Assembly (NCBI GenBank): GCA_019418235.1 | Contig: DYCH01000045.1 | Span: forward strand, 1 to 47,737 | Direction: 5' to 3' | Source of the DNA: Sutterella sp. | Lineage (GTDB): Bacteria > Pseudomonadota > Gammaproteobacteria > Burkholderiales > Burkholderiaceae_F | DNA length: 47,737 nucleotides | Part shown: in pieces, positions 1 through 8,501 of the stretch | How positions within the stretch are numbered: the first letter of the stretch is position 1 | Layout of the letters: every line of letters starts with the position of its first letter | Program-made: the position numbers and the translations under genes | The notes under the pieces: model-generated | What the model was told of the DNA's origin: nothing | Database searches by the model: none | What the model saw: the letters and a program-made list of their open reading frames with translations, nothing else

Positions 1-81
1 TTGTTATCGTTTTCCCTAATATTCATATCTCAGTTTGATCTTTATTAAATTCTTTATCTAAAAAATATTTTGAGGAGGTAT

Positions 82-110
82 TTGACAAATAAAAAATGGG
101 GAGGCATAAT
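82..110 (+). promoter_or_regulatory. Sigma70-type promoter of the tRNA-Lys pair
   Basis: A perfect -35 hexamer TTGACA (82-87) is followed by a 17-base spacer and the -10 hexamer CATAAT (105-110). It lies about 58 bases ahead of the first tRNA and no gene intervenes, so it very probably drives both tRNA-Lys genes. The sequence before it (1-81) is AT-rich and I see no gene there. Confidence 0.75.
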
Positions 111-167
111 TTCGAACTCGTTGGTTGGATGTGAGGCAACGGGCTTCCCCCGGCAGCGCATAGCGAC

Positions 168-240
168 GGGTCGTTAGCTCAGTCGGTAGAGCAGCGGACT
201 TTTAATCCGTTGGTCGAGAGTTCGAGTCTCTCACGACCCA
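168..240 (+). tRNA. tRNA-Lys (anticodon TTT)
   Basis: A full cloverleaf is visible: acceptor GGGTCGT pairs with ACGACCC, the anticodon loop reads CTTTTAA with anticodon TTT, and the T-loop TTCGAGT is present. The discriminator is A, and CCA is encoded at 241-243. It is the first of two tandem lysine tRNAs. Confidence 0.97.
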
Positions 241-265
241 CCAATCACAATTAGCTTGAAGGTTT

Positions 266-338
266 GGGAGCGTAGCTCAGTTGGTAGAGCAGCGGACTCT
301 TAATCCGTCGGTCCAGAGTTCGAGTCTCTGCGCTCCCA
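266..338 (+). tRNA. tRNA-Lys (anticodon CTT)
   Basis: Acceptor GGGAGCG pairs with CGCTCCC, and the anticodon loop carries CTT. The discriminator is A, with an encoded CCA at 339-341. It lies 22 bases after the CCA of the first tRNA-Lys and probably shares its transcript. The pair covers both lysine codons, AAA and AAG. Confidence 0.97.
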
Positions 339-358
339 CCAAGCCTACTGAAAATGAA

Positions 359-382
359 GCTGATCGTTGATCGGCTTTTTTT
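359..382 (+). terminator. Terminator after the tRNA-Lys pair
   Basis: The stem GCTGATC / GATCGGC (7 bp with one wobble, loop GTT) is followed directly by seven T residues. It separates the tRNA unit from tsaE. Confidence 0.8.
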
Positions 383-471
383 GTATCCATCCGTCAAAAA
401 AACCATTAACTTTCCACAATTTGTGGTAATTTTCCCTTTTATCTGACGTTTTTTTGTTCTTAGGTATTGAA

Positions 472-963
472 GTGACGACGATCGCTCTTCCCACTGCTAC
501 AGATACGGATCATTTCGGTGAAAGCTTGGCTTTGGCCGTTTTAAATGCGCATGATGCCATTATGAGCTCAGGCCTCAATATTCGTTTGGAAGGCAATCTC
601 GGTGCAGGTAAAACCTCTACCGTGCGTGCAATGCTTCGTCGTTTAGGCGTTACCGGTCGCATCAAAAGCCCGACCTTTACTTTATTAGAAACCTATCCTT
701 TGGATAATGGGTTAGAAGCCTTTCACTTTGATTTCTACCGTTTTGAAGATCCGGAAGAATTTTTAGACGCGGGTTTTAGAGAAAACTTTGCCCCCGGTAA
801 CATCACGCTCGTGGAATGGAGCGAGAAAGCCTACCCTTGTTTACCTGAAGCAGACATCACGGTCACGCTTAGCGTTGCAGGTGACGGGCGCGAAGTAAAG
901 TTCGAAGGCAATTCTGTCTTAGGTCAACACATTGTCTCCGAGGTGCTCAAGCAATGGCCGTAA
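472..963 (+). CDS. tsaE: tRNA t6A threonylcarbamoyl transferase ATPase subunit TsaE
   Basis: P-loop ATPase of the complex that makes N6-threonylcarbamoyladenosine at position 37 of ANN-decoding tRNAs in the cytoplasm. The Walker A motif GNLGAGKT is at about residues 41-48, followed by the family's SPTFTLLE segment, the HFDFYRF motif and LVEWSEK. The length (163 residues) is typical. I chose GTG at 472 because an AGGT Shine-Dalgarno-like sequence lies 6 bases upstream; TTG at 454 would add six residues but has no ribosome site. The 3' end overlaps amiC by 10 bases, the usual tsaE-amiC pairing in proteobacteria. Sua5, which makes the threonylcarbamoyl-AMP substrate, is also in this window (6737-7720). 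Confidence 0.93.
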   Translation: MTTIALPTATDTDHFGESLALAVLNAHDAIMSSGLNIRLEGNLGAGKTSTVRAMLRRLGVTGRIKSPTFTLLETYPLDNGLEAFHFDFYRFEDPEEFLDAGFRENFAPGNITLVEWSEKAYPCLPEADITVTLSVAGDGREVKFEGNSVLGQHIVSEVLKQWP

Positions 964-2327
964 CTCGTCGTCATTTCATTGCCAGCACGTCAGGAACGTT
1001 GGCGCTCACGATTACCCCATTTCAAACGACGCAAGCCGCAGAGATGGTCGACGTACGTATGTGGCCTGCACAAGAGTACACACGCGTTACGCTAGAGCAC
1101 GACCAACCCATCAAATTTAAATATTTCCTTGTCCGCTCCCCTAAACCCTGTCGTTTGGTGGTTGACATTGAAAATTTGGAGCTGACGTCTCGACTTCAAA
1201 AGATGATTTCGAACGTCTCGCCCAACGACCCCTTTATCCAAGCCGTTCGTATCGGTCAATACTCGCCCAATATCGTGCGACTCGTGATGGACTTAAAAAC
1301 GGAAGTTCGTCCCGAAGTCTTTTCGCTCAAGCCCATTGCCAATTACAAGTATCGACTGATTTTTGACGTCTACCCTGCAGGCAAATCAGCGGCCAGTGAC
1401 GCAGATCCTTTAGCCAGCGTTATCGCAGGTCTTGACAATAAGAGTAAGCCGGGCGATCCCTTGGGGGATCTCATCGCGAAAAACGATAAAGACACCAAAA
1501 CGCAACCCGTTGCGAAAATGCCGACAGAAGCAAAGCCCTCTGTACAAAAGCCTGCAACGAGTCAAGCGAAACCCCAAAAGACGCAACCTACCACCAAGAC
1601 GCCCACCAATAGGTCATCTTCAAAGAAAAAGACGCTTATTGTTGTGGTCGATCCCGGTCACGGCGGTGAAGACCCCGGTGCCATCGGCAAGGGTAAAACT
1701 TACGAAAAACACGTGGTATTGGCCATTGCTAAACGCTTGGAAAAACTGATCAGCCGAGAAAAGGACATGAAGTGCGTCATGACGCGCACCTCTGATCACT
1801 TTGTCAGTCTCGGCCAACGCGTGATGATTGCTCAAAAAGCCAAAGCTCACCTTTTTGTAAGCATCCACGCTGACGCTTGGACCAAACGTGACGTCAAGGG
1901 CACCAGTGTTTATGCCTTGGCCGAACGTGGAGCAACGTCTTCTGCGGCCATGTGGCTAGCTAAAAACCAAAACGATGCTGACTTGATCGGTGGGGCTAAC
2001 TTTAAAGAAGTGGACCGTCGTCTTCAATCCGTTTTGGTCGACATGACAACGTCGTGGAAAATTAACTACAGTCTTGAGTTCGGACACAGTGTTTTGTCTC
2101 GTTTAAGTAAAGTCAACACGTTGCACCGCCGTCAAGTGGAGCAAGCCGGGTTCTTAGTTTTAAAGGCCCCGGGGATTCCTTCGATTTTGGTTGAAACGGC
2201 CTTTATTAGTAACCCTCAAGAAGAGAAAAAGTTAAAGACTTCCAGCTACCAACAAAAAGTGGCGGTAGCGATTCTCGAAGGTATTCGCCAACAAGTCGCT
2301 AAAAACGACTCGATTATGCAAGGTTAA
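954..2327 (+). CDS. amiC: N-acetylmuramoyl-L-alanine amidase (AmiC type, Tat-exported)
   Basis: Periplasmic zinc amidase that cleaves the amide bond between MurNAc and the stem peptide during cell separation. The N-terminus has a twin-arginine motif (TRRHFIA, residues 4-10) and a hydrophobic stretch ending near residue 29, so Tat export is likely, as for E. coli AmiA and AmiC. An AMIN domain (about 33-140) is followed by a Lys/Thr/Pro-rich linker (about 140-225) and an Amidase_3 domain. Probable zinc ligands and catalytic residues are H236 in DPGHGGEDPGA, E251, H305 in SIHADA and E414 in LVETAFISNP. It starts inside the tsaE 3' end, which suggests translational coupling. Confidence 0.95.
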   Translation: MAVTRRHFIASTSGTLALTITPFQTTQAAEMVDVRMWPAQEYTRVTLEHDQPIKFKYFLVRSPKPCRLVVDIENLELTSRLQKMISNVSPNDPFIQAVRIGQYSPNIVRLVMDLKTEVRPEVFSLKPIANYKYRLIFDVYPAGKSAASDADPLASVIAGLDNKSKPGDPLGDLIAKNDKDTKTQPVAKMPTEAKPSVQKPATSQAKPQKTQPTTKTPTNRSSSKKKTLIVVVDPGHGGEDPGAIGKGKTYEKHVVLAIAKRLEKLISREKDMKCVMTRTSDHFVSLGQRVMIAQKAKAHLFVSIHADAWTKRDVKGTSVYALAERGATSSAAMWLAKNQNDADLIGGANFKEVDRRLQSVLVDMTTSWKINYSLEFGHSVLSRLSKVNTLHRRQVEQAGFLVLKAPGIPSILVETAFISNPQEEKKLKTSSYQQKVAVAILEGIRQQVAKNDSIMQG

Positions 2328-2420
2328 TTTTTGAAACGCCTCGACTTTTCGGGCAGTTTCAGAGAATTAAAGTTAAAATAACGCTATCTTTTTTAGTTTA
2401 TTCACAAGGACATCGCAATC

Positions 2421-3485
2421 ATGGCTCTTGTCTCTTTACGCCAATTATTGGATCACGCCGCTGAAAACGGTTACGGCGTGCCGGCTTTTAACGTCAACAA
2501 TTTGGAACAAGTTCAAGCAATCATGTCGGCTGCTCAAGAAGTGGGCGCTCCCGTCATCATGCAAGCCTCTGCCGGCGCTCGTCGTTACACGGGTGAATTG
2601 TTCTTGAAGCACTTGATTGAAGCCGCAGTGGAATCTTACCCGGACGTCCCCGTCTGTATGCACCAAGACCACGGTCAAAATCCGGCTGTCTGCCAAGGCG
2701 CCATGCGCATGGGCTTTACGTCCGTGATGATGGACGGCTCTTTGGAAGCTGACGGTAAGACCATTGCCTCTTTTGACTACAACGTTGACGTTACCCGTCG
2801 CGTGGTGGAAATGGCTCACTGCATCGGTGTGAGCGTTGAAGGCGAACTCGGTTGCTTGGGTTCTCTCGAAACGATGAAGGGTGACAAGGAAGACGGTCAC
2901 GGCACGGACTCTAAGATGACCCGCGATCAACTTTTGACGGATCCCGATCAAGCTGCTGACTTCGTTGCTCAAACGCAATTGGACGCTTTGGCCATTGCTA
3001 TCGGTACGAGCCACGGTGCTTACAAGTTCTCTCGTAAGCCCACGGGTGACATTTTGTCGATCGAACGTGTGAAGGAAATTCACCGTCGCTTGCCCAACAC
3101 CCACCTTGTGATGCACGGTTCTTCCTCTGTTCCGCAAGAATACTTGGCTGAAATCCGTGAATTCGGTGGTGATATGCGCGAAACGTACGGTGTGCCGGTT
3201 GAAGAAATTCAAGAAGCCATCAAACACGGTGTTCGCAAGGTCAACATTGACACCGACATCCGTTTGGCCATGACGGCTGCCACCCGTCGCTACTTGGTGG
3301 AAAACCCCTCTAAGTTTGACCCGCGTGAATACTTGAAGGCCGCTCGCCAAGCCGCCTATGAGCTCTGCAAGAAGCGTTACCTTGAATTCGGTTGCGAAGG
3401 CCAAGGCGCTCGCATGAAGGCGGTTGACCTCTTTACGATGGCCAAGCGCTACGAAAAGGGCGAATTAAAGCAAAACATCATCTAA
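2421..3485 (+). CDS. fba: Class II fructose-1,6-bisphosphate aldolase (CbbA type)
   Basis: Zinc-dependent cleavage of fructose-1,6-bisphosphate to glyceraldehyde-3-phosphate and dihydroxyacetone phosphate, and the reverse in gluconeogenesis. Family motifs are CMHQDHGQNP with the zinc/catalytic His-Asp region, VEGELGCLG, GTSHGAYKF, LVMHGSSSVP and the phosphate-binding VNIDTDIRLAMT. The length of 354 residues fits the Calvin/CbbA subtype seen in betaproteobacteria. AAGGA lies 10 bases before the ATG. The codon choice is strongly biased (GGT, GTC, CGT), as expected of a highly expressed gene. Fructose-1,6-bisphosphatase (17778) is also in the window, so both directions of hexose metabolism are represented. 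Confidence 0.95.
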   Translation: MALVSLRQLLDHAAENGYGVPAFNVNNLEQVQAIMSAAQEVGAPVIMQASAGARRYTGELFLKHLIEAAVESYPDVPVCMHQDHGQNPAVCQGAMRMGFTSVMMDGSLEADGKTIASFDYNVDVTRRVVEMAHCIGVSVEGELGCLGSLETMKGDKEDGHGTDSKMTRDQLLTDPDQAADFVAQTQLDALAIAIGTSHGAYKFSRKPTGDILSIERVKEIHRRLPNTHLVMHGSSSVPQEYLAEIREFGGDMRETYGVPVEEIQEAIKHGVRKVNIDTDIRLAMTAATRRYLVENPSKFDPREYLKAARQAAYELCKKRYLEFGCEGQGARMKAVDLFTMAKRYEKGELKQNII

Positions 3486-3498
3486 TTTTTAGATGATC

Positions 3499-3525
3499 AA
3501 GGGCAGCCACGCTGCCCTTTCTTGT
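3499..3525 (+). terminator. Terminator after fba
   Basis: GGGCAGC (3501-3507) and GCTGCCC (3511-3517) form a 7-bp GC-rich stem with the loop CAC, followed by TTTCTTGTT. Confidence 0.8.
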
Positions 3526-3555
3526 TCTTATCAGCGAACTGACACCAAAAAAACT

Positions 3556-3954
3556 ATGACCACACAACCCAACGACGCTAAAGACCTCAAAGGAAAAACC
3601 GGCCTTCGTCGCTTGATTAATGCTTTTCATTATTCTCAAGACGGCTTTATGGCTGCCTATAAAAATGAAGAAGCCTTTCGACAAGAATTCTGGCTTTTGA
3701 TTGCTGCCGTTATTCTTGCCATGCTTTTGCCGTTTTCGATGACAGGTGTTGCCGCCGTGGCGATTGCTCACCTATTTTTGCTTATCGTCGAAATTTTGAA
3801 TTCGGCCATTGAAGCAGCCATTGACCGCATCGGCTCTGAAATTCACCCCTTGTCCAAGCGTGCCAAGGACATGGGCAGTTGTGCTGTTTTGATGGCGATT
3901 GCCGTGGTGGTTATTACGTGGTTGACGTTACTCGTTGATGCTTTTATTGTCTAA
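3556..3954 (+). CDS. dgkA: Diacylglycerol kinase DgkA
   Basis: Small integral membrane kinase that phosphorylates diacylglycerol to phosphatidate and so recycles lipid released during membrane-derived oligosaccharide or LPS modification. The sequence shows the FRQEFW segment, three predicted membrane helices, and the signature EILNSAIEAAIDR with the catalytic Glu and the Asn/Asp metal and nucleotide residues. The reading frame is open from 3493, but that stretch covers the fba terminator, so ATG 3556 is preferred; no strong ribosome site is visible. The product is 132 residues, slightly longer than the E. coli enzyme (about 122) because of a short N-terminal tail. Confidence 0.92.
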   Translation: MTTQPNDAKDLKGKTGLRRLINAFHYSQDGFMAAYKNEEAFRQEFWLLIAAVILAMLLPFSMTGVAAVAIAHLFLLIVEILNSAIEAAIDRIGSEIHPLSKRAKDMGSCAVLMAIAVVVITWLTLLVDAFIV

Positions 3955-4077
3955 CGAAATTCTGTGTAGTTTTGAGGAAAGTTTTTCCTCTCCACGCTAG
4001 AAAATCATTAGAATTAGATAGGTTAGGGCAGGCGCGGTGCCTGTCGAAATTTTGGATAAATTAGGGATTGAACGATC

Positions 4078-4965
4078 ATGCCCATTCTTGAAACTTCGTT
4101 GCACTCCTTGGAGCGCGTCTACAGCGGTAAAGTACGTGACAGCTACCTCGTCGATGACGATAAGTTGCTCATTGTTGTCTCTGACCGCATCTCTGCTTTT
4201 GACGTGATTCTTGATGACCCGATTCCTTACAAGGGCCAAGTCTTGCAAGCTTTAACCGACTTCTGGTTTGAAAAGTTCAAGGACGTCGTTCCTAACCATT
4301 TAACCGGTATCGCTCCGGAAAGCGTGGTGGAAGCTGACGAAATCGACCAAGTGAAGGGTCGCGCCGTTGTTGCGATGAAGCTCAAGCCCATTCCTATCGA
4401 ATGCGTGGTTCGTGGCTATATCATCGGTGGTGGTTGGAAGGACTACCAAGAAACGGGTAAGGTTTGCGGCATTGAATTGCCGGCTGGCTTAAAGCAAGCT
4501 CAAAAGTTGCCGGAACCAATCTTCACGCCCGCTGCTAAGGCTGAACTCGGTACGCACGACGAAAACATCTCTTTTGAGAAGGCCGCCGAAATGGTTGGAG
4601 AAGATGTCGCTACCCAAATCCGTGACTACTCCATCAAGCTCTACAAGTTGGCTAGCGAATTCGCACTCACCAAGGGCATCATCATTGCCGATACGAAGTT
4701 TGAATTCGGTTTGGATGAAAATGGCACGGTTCGTTTGATGGACGAAGTCTTAACGCCTGACTCTTCTCGCTTCTGGCCTGCCGATCAATACCAAGAAGGC
4801 ATTTCGCCTCCGTCCTTTGACAAGCAATTCATGCGTGATTGGTTAGAAACCCAACCGTGGAACAAGACGGCTCCGGCTCCTCGTGCTCCTGAAGAAATTT
4901 TGGAAAAGACGTCCTTGAAGTATCGCGAAGCCTTAAAGCGCATCGCCGATCGTGACGTTATTTAA
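4078..4965 (+). CDS. purC: Phosphoribosylaminoimidazole-succinocarboxamide synthase
   Basis: ATP-dependent ligation of aspartate to CAIR in de novo purine synthesis. The motifs are YSGKVRDSYLV and SDRISAFDVIL at the N-terminus, VVRGYIIGGGWKDY, IIIADTKFEFG with LMDEVLTPDSSRFW, and QFMRDWLE near the end. At 295 residues it matches the longer PurC form related to yeast Ade1. It is followed by its own terminator (4989-5032) and then by purE and purK, so three consecutive purine genes occur here but not as one uninterrupted operon. Confidence 0.96.
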   Translation: MPILETSLHSLERVYSGKVRDSYLVDDDKLLIVVSDRISAFDVILDDPIPYKGQVLQALTDFWFEKFKDVVPNHLTGIAPESVVEADEIDQVKGRAVVAMKLKPIPIECVVRGYIIGGGWKDYQETGKVCGIELPAGLKQAQKLPEPIFTPAAKAELGTHDENISFEKAAEMVGEDVATQIRDYSIKLYKLASEFALTKGIIIADTKFEFGLDENGTVRLMDEVLTPDSSRFWPADQYQEGISPPSFDKQFMRDWLETQPWNKTAPAPRAPEEILEKTSLKYREALKRIADRDVI

Positions 4966-4988
4966 TTTCTGATCGCATAAGCATCAGT

Positions 4989-5032
4989 GGCGCGAGAGCA
5001 AAAAAAGCTTTTCGCGCCCTTCTCGTTTTTTT
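4989..5032 (+). terminator. Terminator after purC
   Basis: GGCGCGA-GAGC pairs with GCTT-TTCGCGCC (11 bp, loop of seven A residues). Seven T residues follow within ten bases. It lies between purC and purE. Confidence 0.75.
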
Positions 5033-5057
5033 AGATATTGTTTTTAGGAAAGAAAAA

Positions 5058-5552
5058 ATGCAAAACACTCCGCTCGTTGGTGTCGTGATGGGCTCCAACT
5101 CTGACTGGGATGTCATGAAAAACGCTTGCGATATTCTCAAGGAATTCGGTGTTCCGTTTGAAGCTCAAGTCGTCTCCGCTCACCGCATGCCCGATGAAAT
5201 GTTTGAGTACGCCGAAATGGCTCAAGAACGCGGTTTGAAGTGCATTATCGCAGGTGCCGGTGGCGCTGCCCACTTGCCTGGCATGTTGGCTGCTAAGACC
5301 GTTGTGCCGGTGTTAGGCGTGCCCATTCCCTCTCGCTACTTGCGTGGTGAAGACTCTTTGCTCTCGATCGTTCAAATGCCCAAGGGCGTGCCTGTGGCCA
5401 CGTTTGCCATCGGTGAAGCCGGTGCCGGCAACGCCGCTCTTTACGCTATCCAAATGTTGGCTGCGGCCGGCAACGAAGAAATGCGTGAAAAGATTCAAGC
5501 TTTCCGTAAAGCTCAAAACGCCAAAGCTCGCAACATGACTTTGCCCCTTTAA
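5058..5552 (+). CDS. purE: N5-carboxyaminoimidazole ribonucleotide mutase PurE
   Basis: Converts N5-CAIR, the product of PurK, to CAIR, the substrate of PurC. The class I PurE motifs are clear: GVVMGSNSDWDVM with the substrate-binding Ser/Asp, SAHRMPDEM with the catalytic His, GAGGAAHLPGM and GVPIPSRYL. The length of 164 residues is typical. AGGAAAG lies just upstream of the ATG. The gap to purK is 18 bases, so the two are probably cotranscribed. Confidence 0.96.
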   Translation: MQNTPLVGVVMGSNSDWDVMKNACDILKEFGVPFEAQVVSAHRMPDEMFEYAEMAQERGLKCIIAGAGGAAHLPGMLAAKTVVPVLGVPIPSRYLRGEDSLLSIVQMPKGVPVATFAIGEAGAGNAALYAIQMLAAAGNEEMREKIQAFRKAQNAKARNMTLPL

Positions 5553-5570
5553 TCCACAAGGACAATACTC

Positions 5571-6737
5571 ATGCAAAAGAAGTTACCGTTAAACCCCGGC
5601 TCTACCCTTGGCATGATGGGTGGTGGCCAATTGGGTCGCATGTTTGCGATTGAAGCCGCTTACATGGGTTATCACGTCACGGTTTTGGAACCTGGTCAAG
5701 GGTCTCCTGCCGCTGAAGTCTCCTTAAAGCACATCGCTCAACCTTATTTGAGCGAAGAAGGTTTAAAAGAATTGGCTCAAACGTCTGAAGCCGTGAGTAC
5801 GGAATTTGAAAATGTCCCGGCTCAAGCGCTCGACAATTTGGCTCAATCTTGCTTTGTGGCCCCTCCGGGTTCGGCCGTTGCAGTCGCCCAAGACCGTAAC
5901 GTTGAAAAGAACTTCATCGAAAATGTAGCGAAAGTTCCTGTGGCGCCGAATGCAGCGATTTTAAGTGCTGCGGACATTGATAAGGTCTCTGACGATCTTT
6001 TCCCCGCCATCTTAAAGACGGCCCGTTTGGGCTATGACGGTAAGGGCCAAGTATTGGTCGAAAACCGTGAAGACTTGCACCGTGCTTTTGTCGAACTCAA
6101 AGAAGTCGACTGCATTTTGGAAAAGCGCTTGCAATTGCACCGTGAAGTTTCCGTCATCGTTGCTCGTGGCGCAGACGGTCAAACGGCAACGTTTCCCGTG
6201 TGTGAAAACCTCCACCGCAGTGGCATTTTGGCGGTTACCGTGATGCCCGCTCGCGTTGAAGAAGAAACGAGTCAAAAGGCTCGTCAATTTGCCACGCAAA
6301 TCGTGGATGCTTTGGGTTACATCGGTGTACTTTGTGTTGAATTCTTCGTGCTCAAAAACGGCGATATCGTTGCCAATGAAATGGCACCGCGCCCGCACAA
6401 CTCCGGCCACGCGACGATTGATGCTTGCTGGAGCAACCAATACGAACAACAACTTCGTTGCATGACGGGTCAGCCCTTAGCGGATACGACGCAACACTCC
6501 CCCGCTGTCATGCTCAATTTGTTGGGTGACATTTGGTACGAAGGTGAAGAGATGCGCGAACCGGCTTGGGATAAGGTGTTAGCGATCCCCGGCGCCAAAC
6601 TTCACCTCTACGGTAAGGCTCAAGCTCGCCGTGCCCGTAAGATGGGCCACGTGACGTGTTTGGGTCGTACGATGGAAGAAGCCTTAAACTGCGCCCGTCA
6701 AGTGGCAAACGTTTTAGGTTTACCGGAGCCCCAATAA
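5571..6737 (+). CDS. purK: N5-carboxyaminoimidazole ribonucleotide synthase PurK
   Basis: ATP-grasp enzyme that carboxylates AIR with bicarbonate. Visible motifs are GMMGGGQLGRMFA at the N-terminus (nucleotide site), the ATP-grasp core with KTARLGYDGKGQ, EVSVIVAR, VEFFV, and the metal-binding NEMAPRPHNSGHATIDA. The length of 388 residues is normal. AAGGAC lies 9 bases before the ATG. The stop codon overlaps the sua5 start by one base (TAATG), indicating translational coupling. Confidence 0.96.
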   Translation: MQKKLPLNPGSTLGMMGGGQLGRMFAIEAAYMGYHVTVLEPGQGSPAAEVSLKHIAQPYLSEEGLKELAQTSEAVSTEFENVPAQALDNLAQSCFVAPPGSAVAVAQDRNVEKNFIENVAKVPVAPNAAILSAADIDKVSDDLFPAILKTARLGYDGKGQVLVENREDLHRAFVELKEVDCILEKRLQLHREVSVIVARGADGQTATFPVCENLHRSGILAVTVMPARVEEETSQKARQFATQIVDALGYIGVLCVEFFVLKNGDIVANEMAPRPHNSGHATIDACWSNQYEQQLRCMTGQPLADTTQHSPAVMLNLLGDIWYEGEEMREPAWDKVLAIPGAKLHLYGKAQARRARKMGHVTCLGRTMEEALNCARQVANVLGLPEPQ

Positions 6738-7720
6738 TGCAAACGCCTGTTGATGAAAGAGCAATCCGTGCGGCCGTTGATGTTTTAGAGTGCTCCGGCC
6801 TTGTAGCCATGCCCACTGAAACGGTTTACGGCCTTGCGGCCAATGCCGATGATGAAAAGGCAGTACACAAAATTTTTGCGGCCAAAAACCGTCCGGCCGA
6901 TCATCCGTTGATTGTTCACATCACGGGCGAAGAAGCTTTGGATCATTGGGCCGTGGATATTCCTCAGTCGGCTTATACGTTGGCTAGGAAATTTTGGCCG
7001 GGCCCCTTGACCATGATTTTAAAAAAGGCCGACCATGTCGGTGATTGGGTCACGGGCGGTCAAGATAGCGTCGGTCTTCGTGCGCCGTCGCACCCTTGGG
7101 CGCGCGCGTTGATTAAAGCCTTTGCCGGTAAACATCACCGTGGGATTGCTGCGCCTTCAGCCAATACCTTTGGTCGTATTTCTCCGACCTCTGCTCAACA
7201 CGTCAAAGACGATTTGGGTGAAAAGCCTCTCGGCAAGGTTGACCTGATTTTGGACGGCGGCGACTGCGATGTGGGGGTGGAATCCACCATCGTGAATTTG
7301 TCGGGGGAACATCCTGAAATTCTTCGTCATGGAGCAGTGACTCGCGCCATGCTTGAAGAAACGTTGGGTTGTGCCGTGCCTGACGGAAGCAAAAATTCGC
7401 CCCGAGCTTCTGGCACATTAAAGAGCCACTATGCCCCCAAAACCAAAGTAATTTTGGTCGATGACATTCAAGTGGCAATCTCGCAGTTTAGCGACAAAAA
7501 GTTAGCCGTTATGGCACCTCAAAGCCAAATGGCAGAGACTCCGAAAAATGTCGTCAAATGGTTTGCAGCACCCTCGGAAGCCTCTGACTATGCTCGCGTT
7601 CTTTATGCACGTTTGCACGAACTCGATGCCGTCAATGCTGACCTCATTTTGATTGAAAACCCTGCACAAGGCGGTCTTTGGGACGCCGTGCATGACCGTT
7701 TAAGCCGTGCGGCCGCATAA
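6737..7720 (+). CDS. L-threonylcarbamoyladenylate synthase, Sua5/TsaC2 type
   Basis: Makes threonylcarbamoyl-AMP from threonine, bicarbonate and ATP, the first step of t6A tRNA modification. The YrdC domain (about residues 10-205) shows PTETVYGLAANA, KNRPADHPLIVHI, APSANTFGRISPT and VESTIVNL. A linker (ILRHGAVT, then ASGTLKSHYAPKT) leads to the Sua5-specific C-terminal domain, so this is the long form (327 residues). The frame is open further upstream inside purK, but the TAATG junction at 6735-6739 gives the most natural start. TsaE, from the same pathway, is encoded at 472-963. Confidence 0.93.
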   Translation: MQTPVDERAIRAAVDVLECSGLVAMPTETVYGLAANADDEKAVHKIFAAKNRPADHPLIVHITGEEALDHWAVDIPQSAYTLARKFWPGPLTMILKKADHVGDWVTGGQDSVGLRAPSHPWARALIKAFAGKHHRGIAAPSANTFGRISPTSAQHVKDDLGEKPLGKVDLILDGGDCDVGVESTIVNLSGEHPEILRHGAVTRAMLEETLGCAVPDGSKNSPRASGTLKSHYAPKTKVILVDDIQVAISQFSDKKLAVMAPQSQMAETPKNVVKWFAAPSEASDYARVLYARLHELDAVNADLILIENPAQGGLWDAVHDRLSRAAA

Positions 7721-7740
7721 AATCGCCTGGAATAAGAGTT

Positions 7741-8493
7741 ATGGCAGAAGAATTGATGCGCCTATCAAAGCGCTTGAGTGAATTGGGTTTGGCCTCGCGT
7801 CGCGAAGCTGACAGTTGGATTGAAAAAGGATGGGTTCGTGTCGATGGCCACGTGGCTGAACTTGGCGAAAAAGTCACGGCCTCACAAAAAATCCAAATTT
7901 CTTCCAAAGCCAAGGCTTTGCAAGGCCAACAAGTCACGATTCTTCTGAATAAACCGATCGGTTACGTGAGCGGCCAGGCCGAGGACGGCTACGAACCGGC
8001 TCGTGTTTTAGTGACGCCAGAAAATCATTGGGAAGAAGATCCTTCTTCCAAGCGTTTTTCTCGCTCACAACTGATGCATTTGGTGCCTGCCGGGCGCTTA
8101 GACATAGATTCCGTCGGCCTTTTGGTTTTAACGCAAGACGGGCGCGTGGCCAAAACCATCATCGGTGAAAACAGCACGATTGATAAAGAGTACATTGTGC
8201 GAGTGGCCATGATGGATGGCTCGGCACCGGACTTATCTGAAGAAGACTTGGCGTTGCTCAACCACGGTTTAAGCTTAGATGGGAAAGAACTCTTACCCGC
8301 CAAGGTTACGTGGCTCAACGATGACGAATTACGCTTTATTCTCCAAGAAGGCAAAAAGCGCCAAATCCGTCGTATGTGTGAAGCCGTGGGACTGAAAGTC
8401 TTGCGCTTAAAACGCGTTCGAGTCGGCAATGTCCGCCTCGGCAAACTCCCTCTTGGTCAATGGCGCTATTTAGCCGATAACGAACGCTTCTAA
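7741..8493 (+). CDS. Ribosomal large subunit pseudouridine synthase, RsuA/RluB/RluF family
   Basis: Isomerises uridine to pseudouridine in rRNA. An N-terminal S4 RNA-binding domain (LSKRLSELGLASRREADSWI) precedes the catalytic domain with the catalytic Asp in AGRLDIDSVGLLVLTQDG, KEYIVRV, and GKKRQIRRMCEAVG near the end. The C-terminal segment LGKLPLGQWRYL most resembles RluF, which acts on 23S rRNA U2604; RluB or RluE cannot be excluded. It follows sua5 by 20 bases and precedes a transporter by 8 bases, so it is probably part of the same + strand unit. Confidence 0.85.
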   Translation: MAEELMRLSKRLSELGLASRREADSWIEKGWVRVDGHVAELGEKVTASQKIQISSKAKALQGQQVTILLNKPIGYVSGQAEDGYEPARVLVTPENHWEEDPSSKRFSRSQLMHLVPAGRLDIDSVGLLVLTQDGRVAKTIIGENSTIDKEYIVRVAMMDGSAPDLSEEDLALLNHGLSLDGKELLPAKVTWLNDDELRFILQEGKKRQIRRMCEAVGLKVLRLKRVRVGNVRLGKLPLGQWRYLADNERF

Positions 8494-8501
8494 TTTTTCA
8501 A

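Noticed and set aside
2445..3404. A 319-residue open frame on the minus strand opposite fba
   Set aside because: It is the mirror of a highly biased, clearly recognised aldolase gene. Its translation has no recognisable domain, and it is a by-product of codon bias.
3974..3990. GAGGAAA-GTT-TTTCCTC hairpin as a dgkA terminator
   Set aside because: The stem is good, but no T-run follows on the plus strand; it may only be a stable 3' end.
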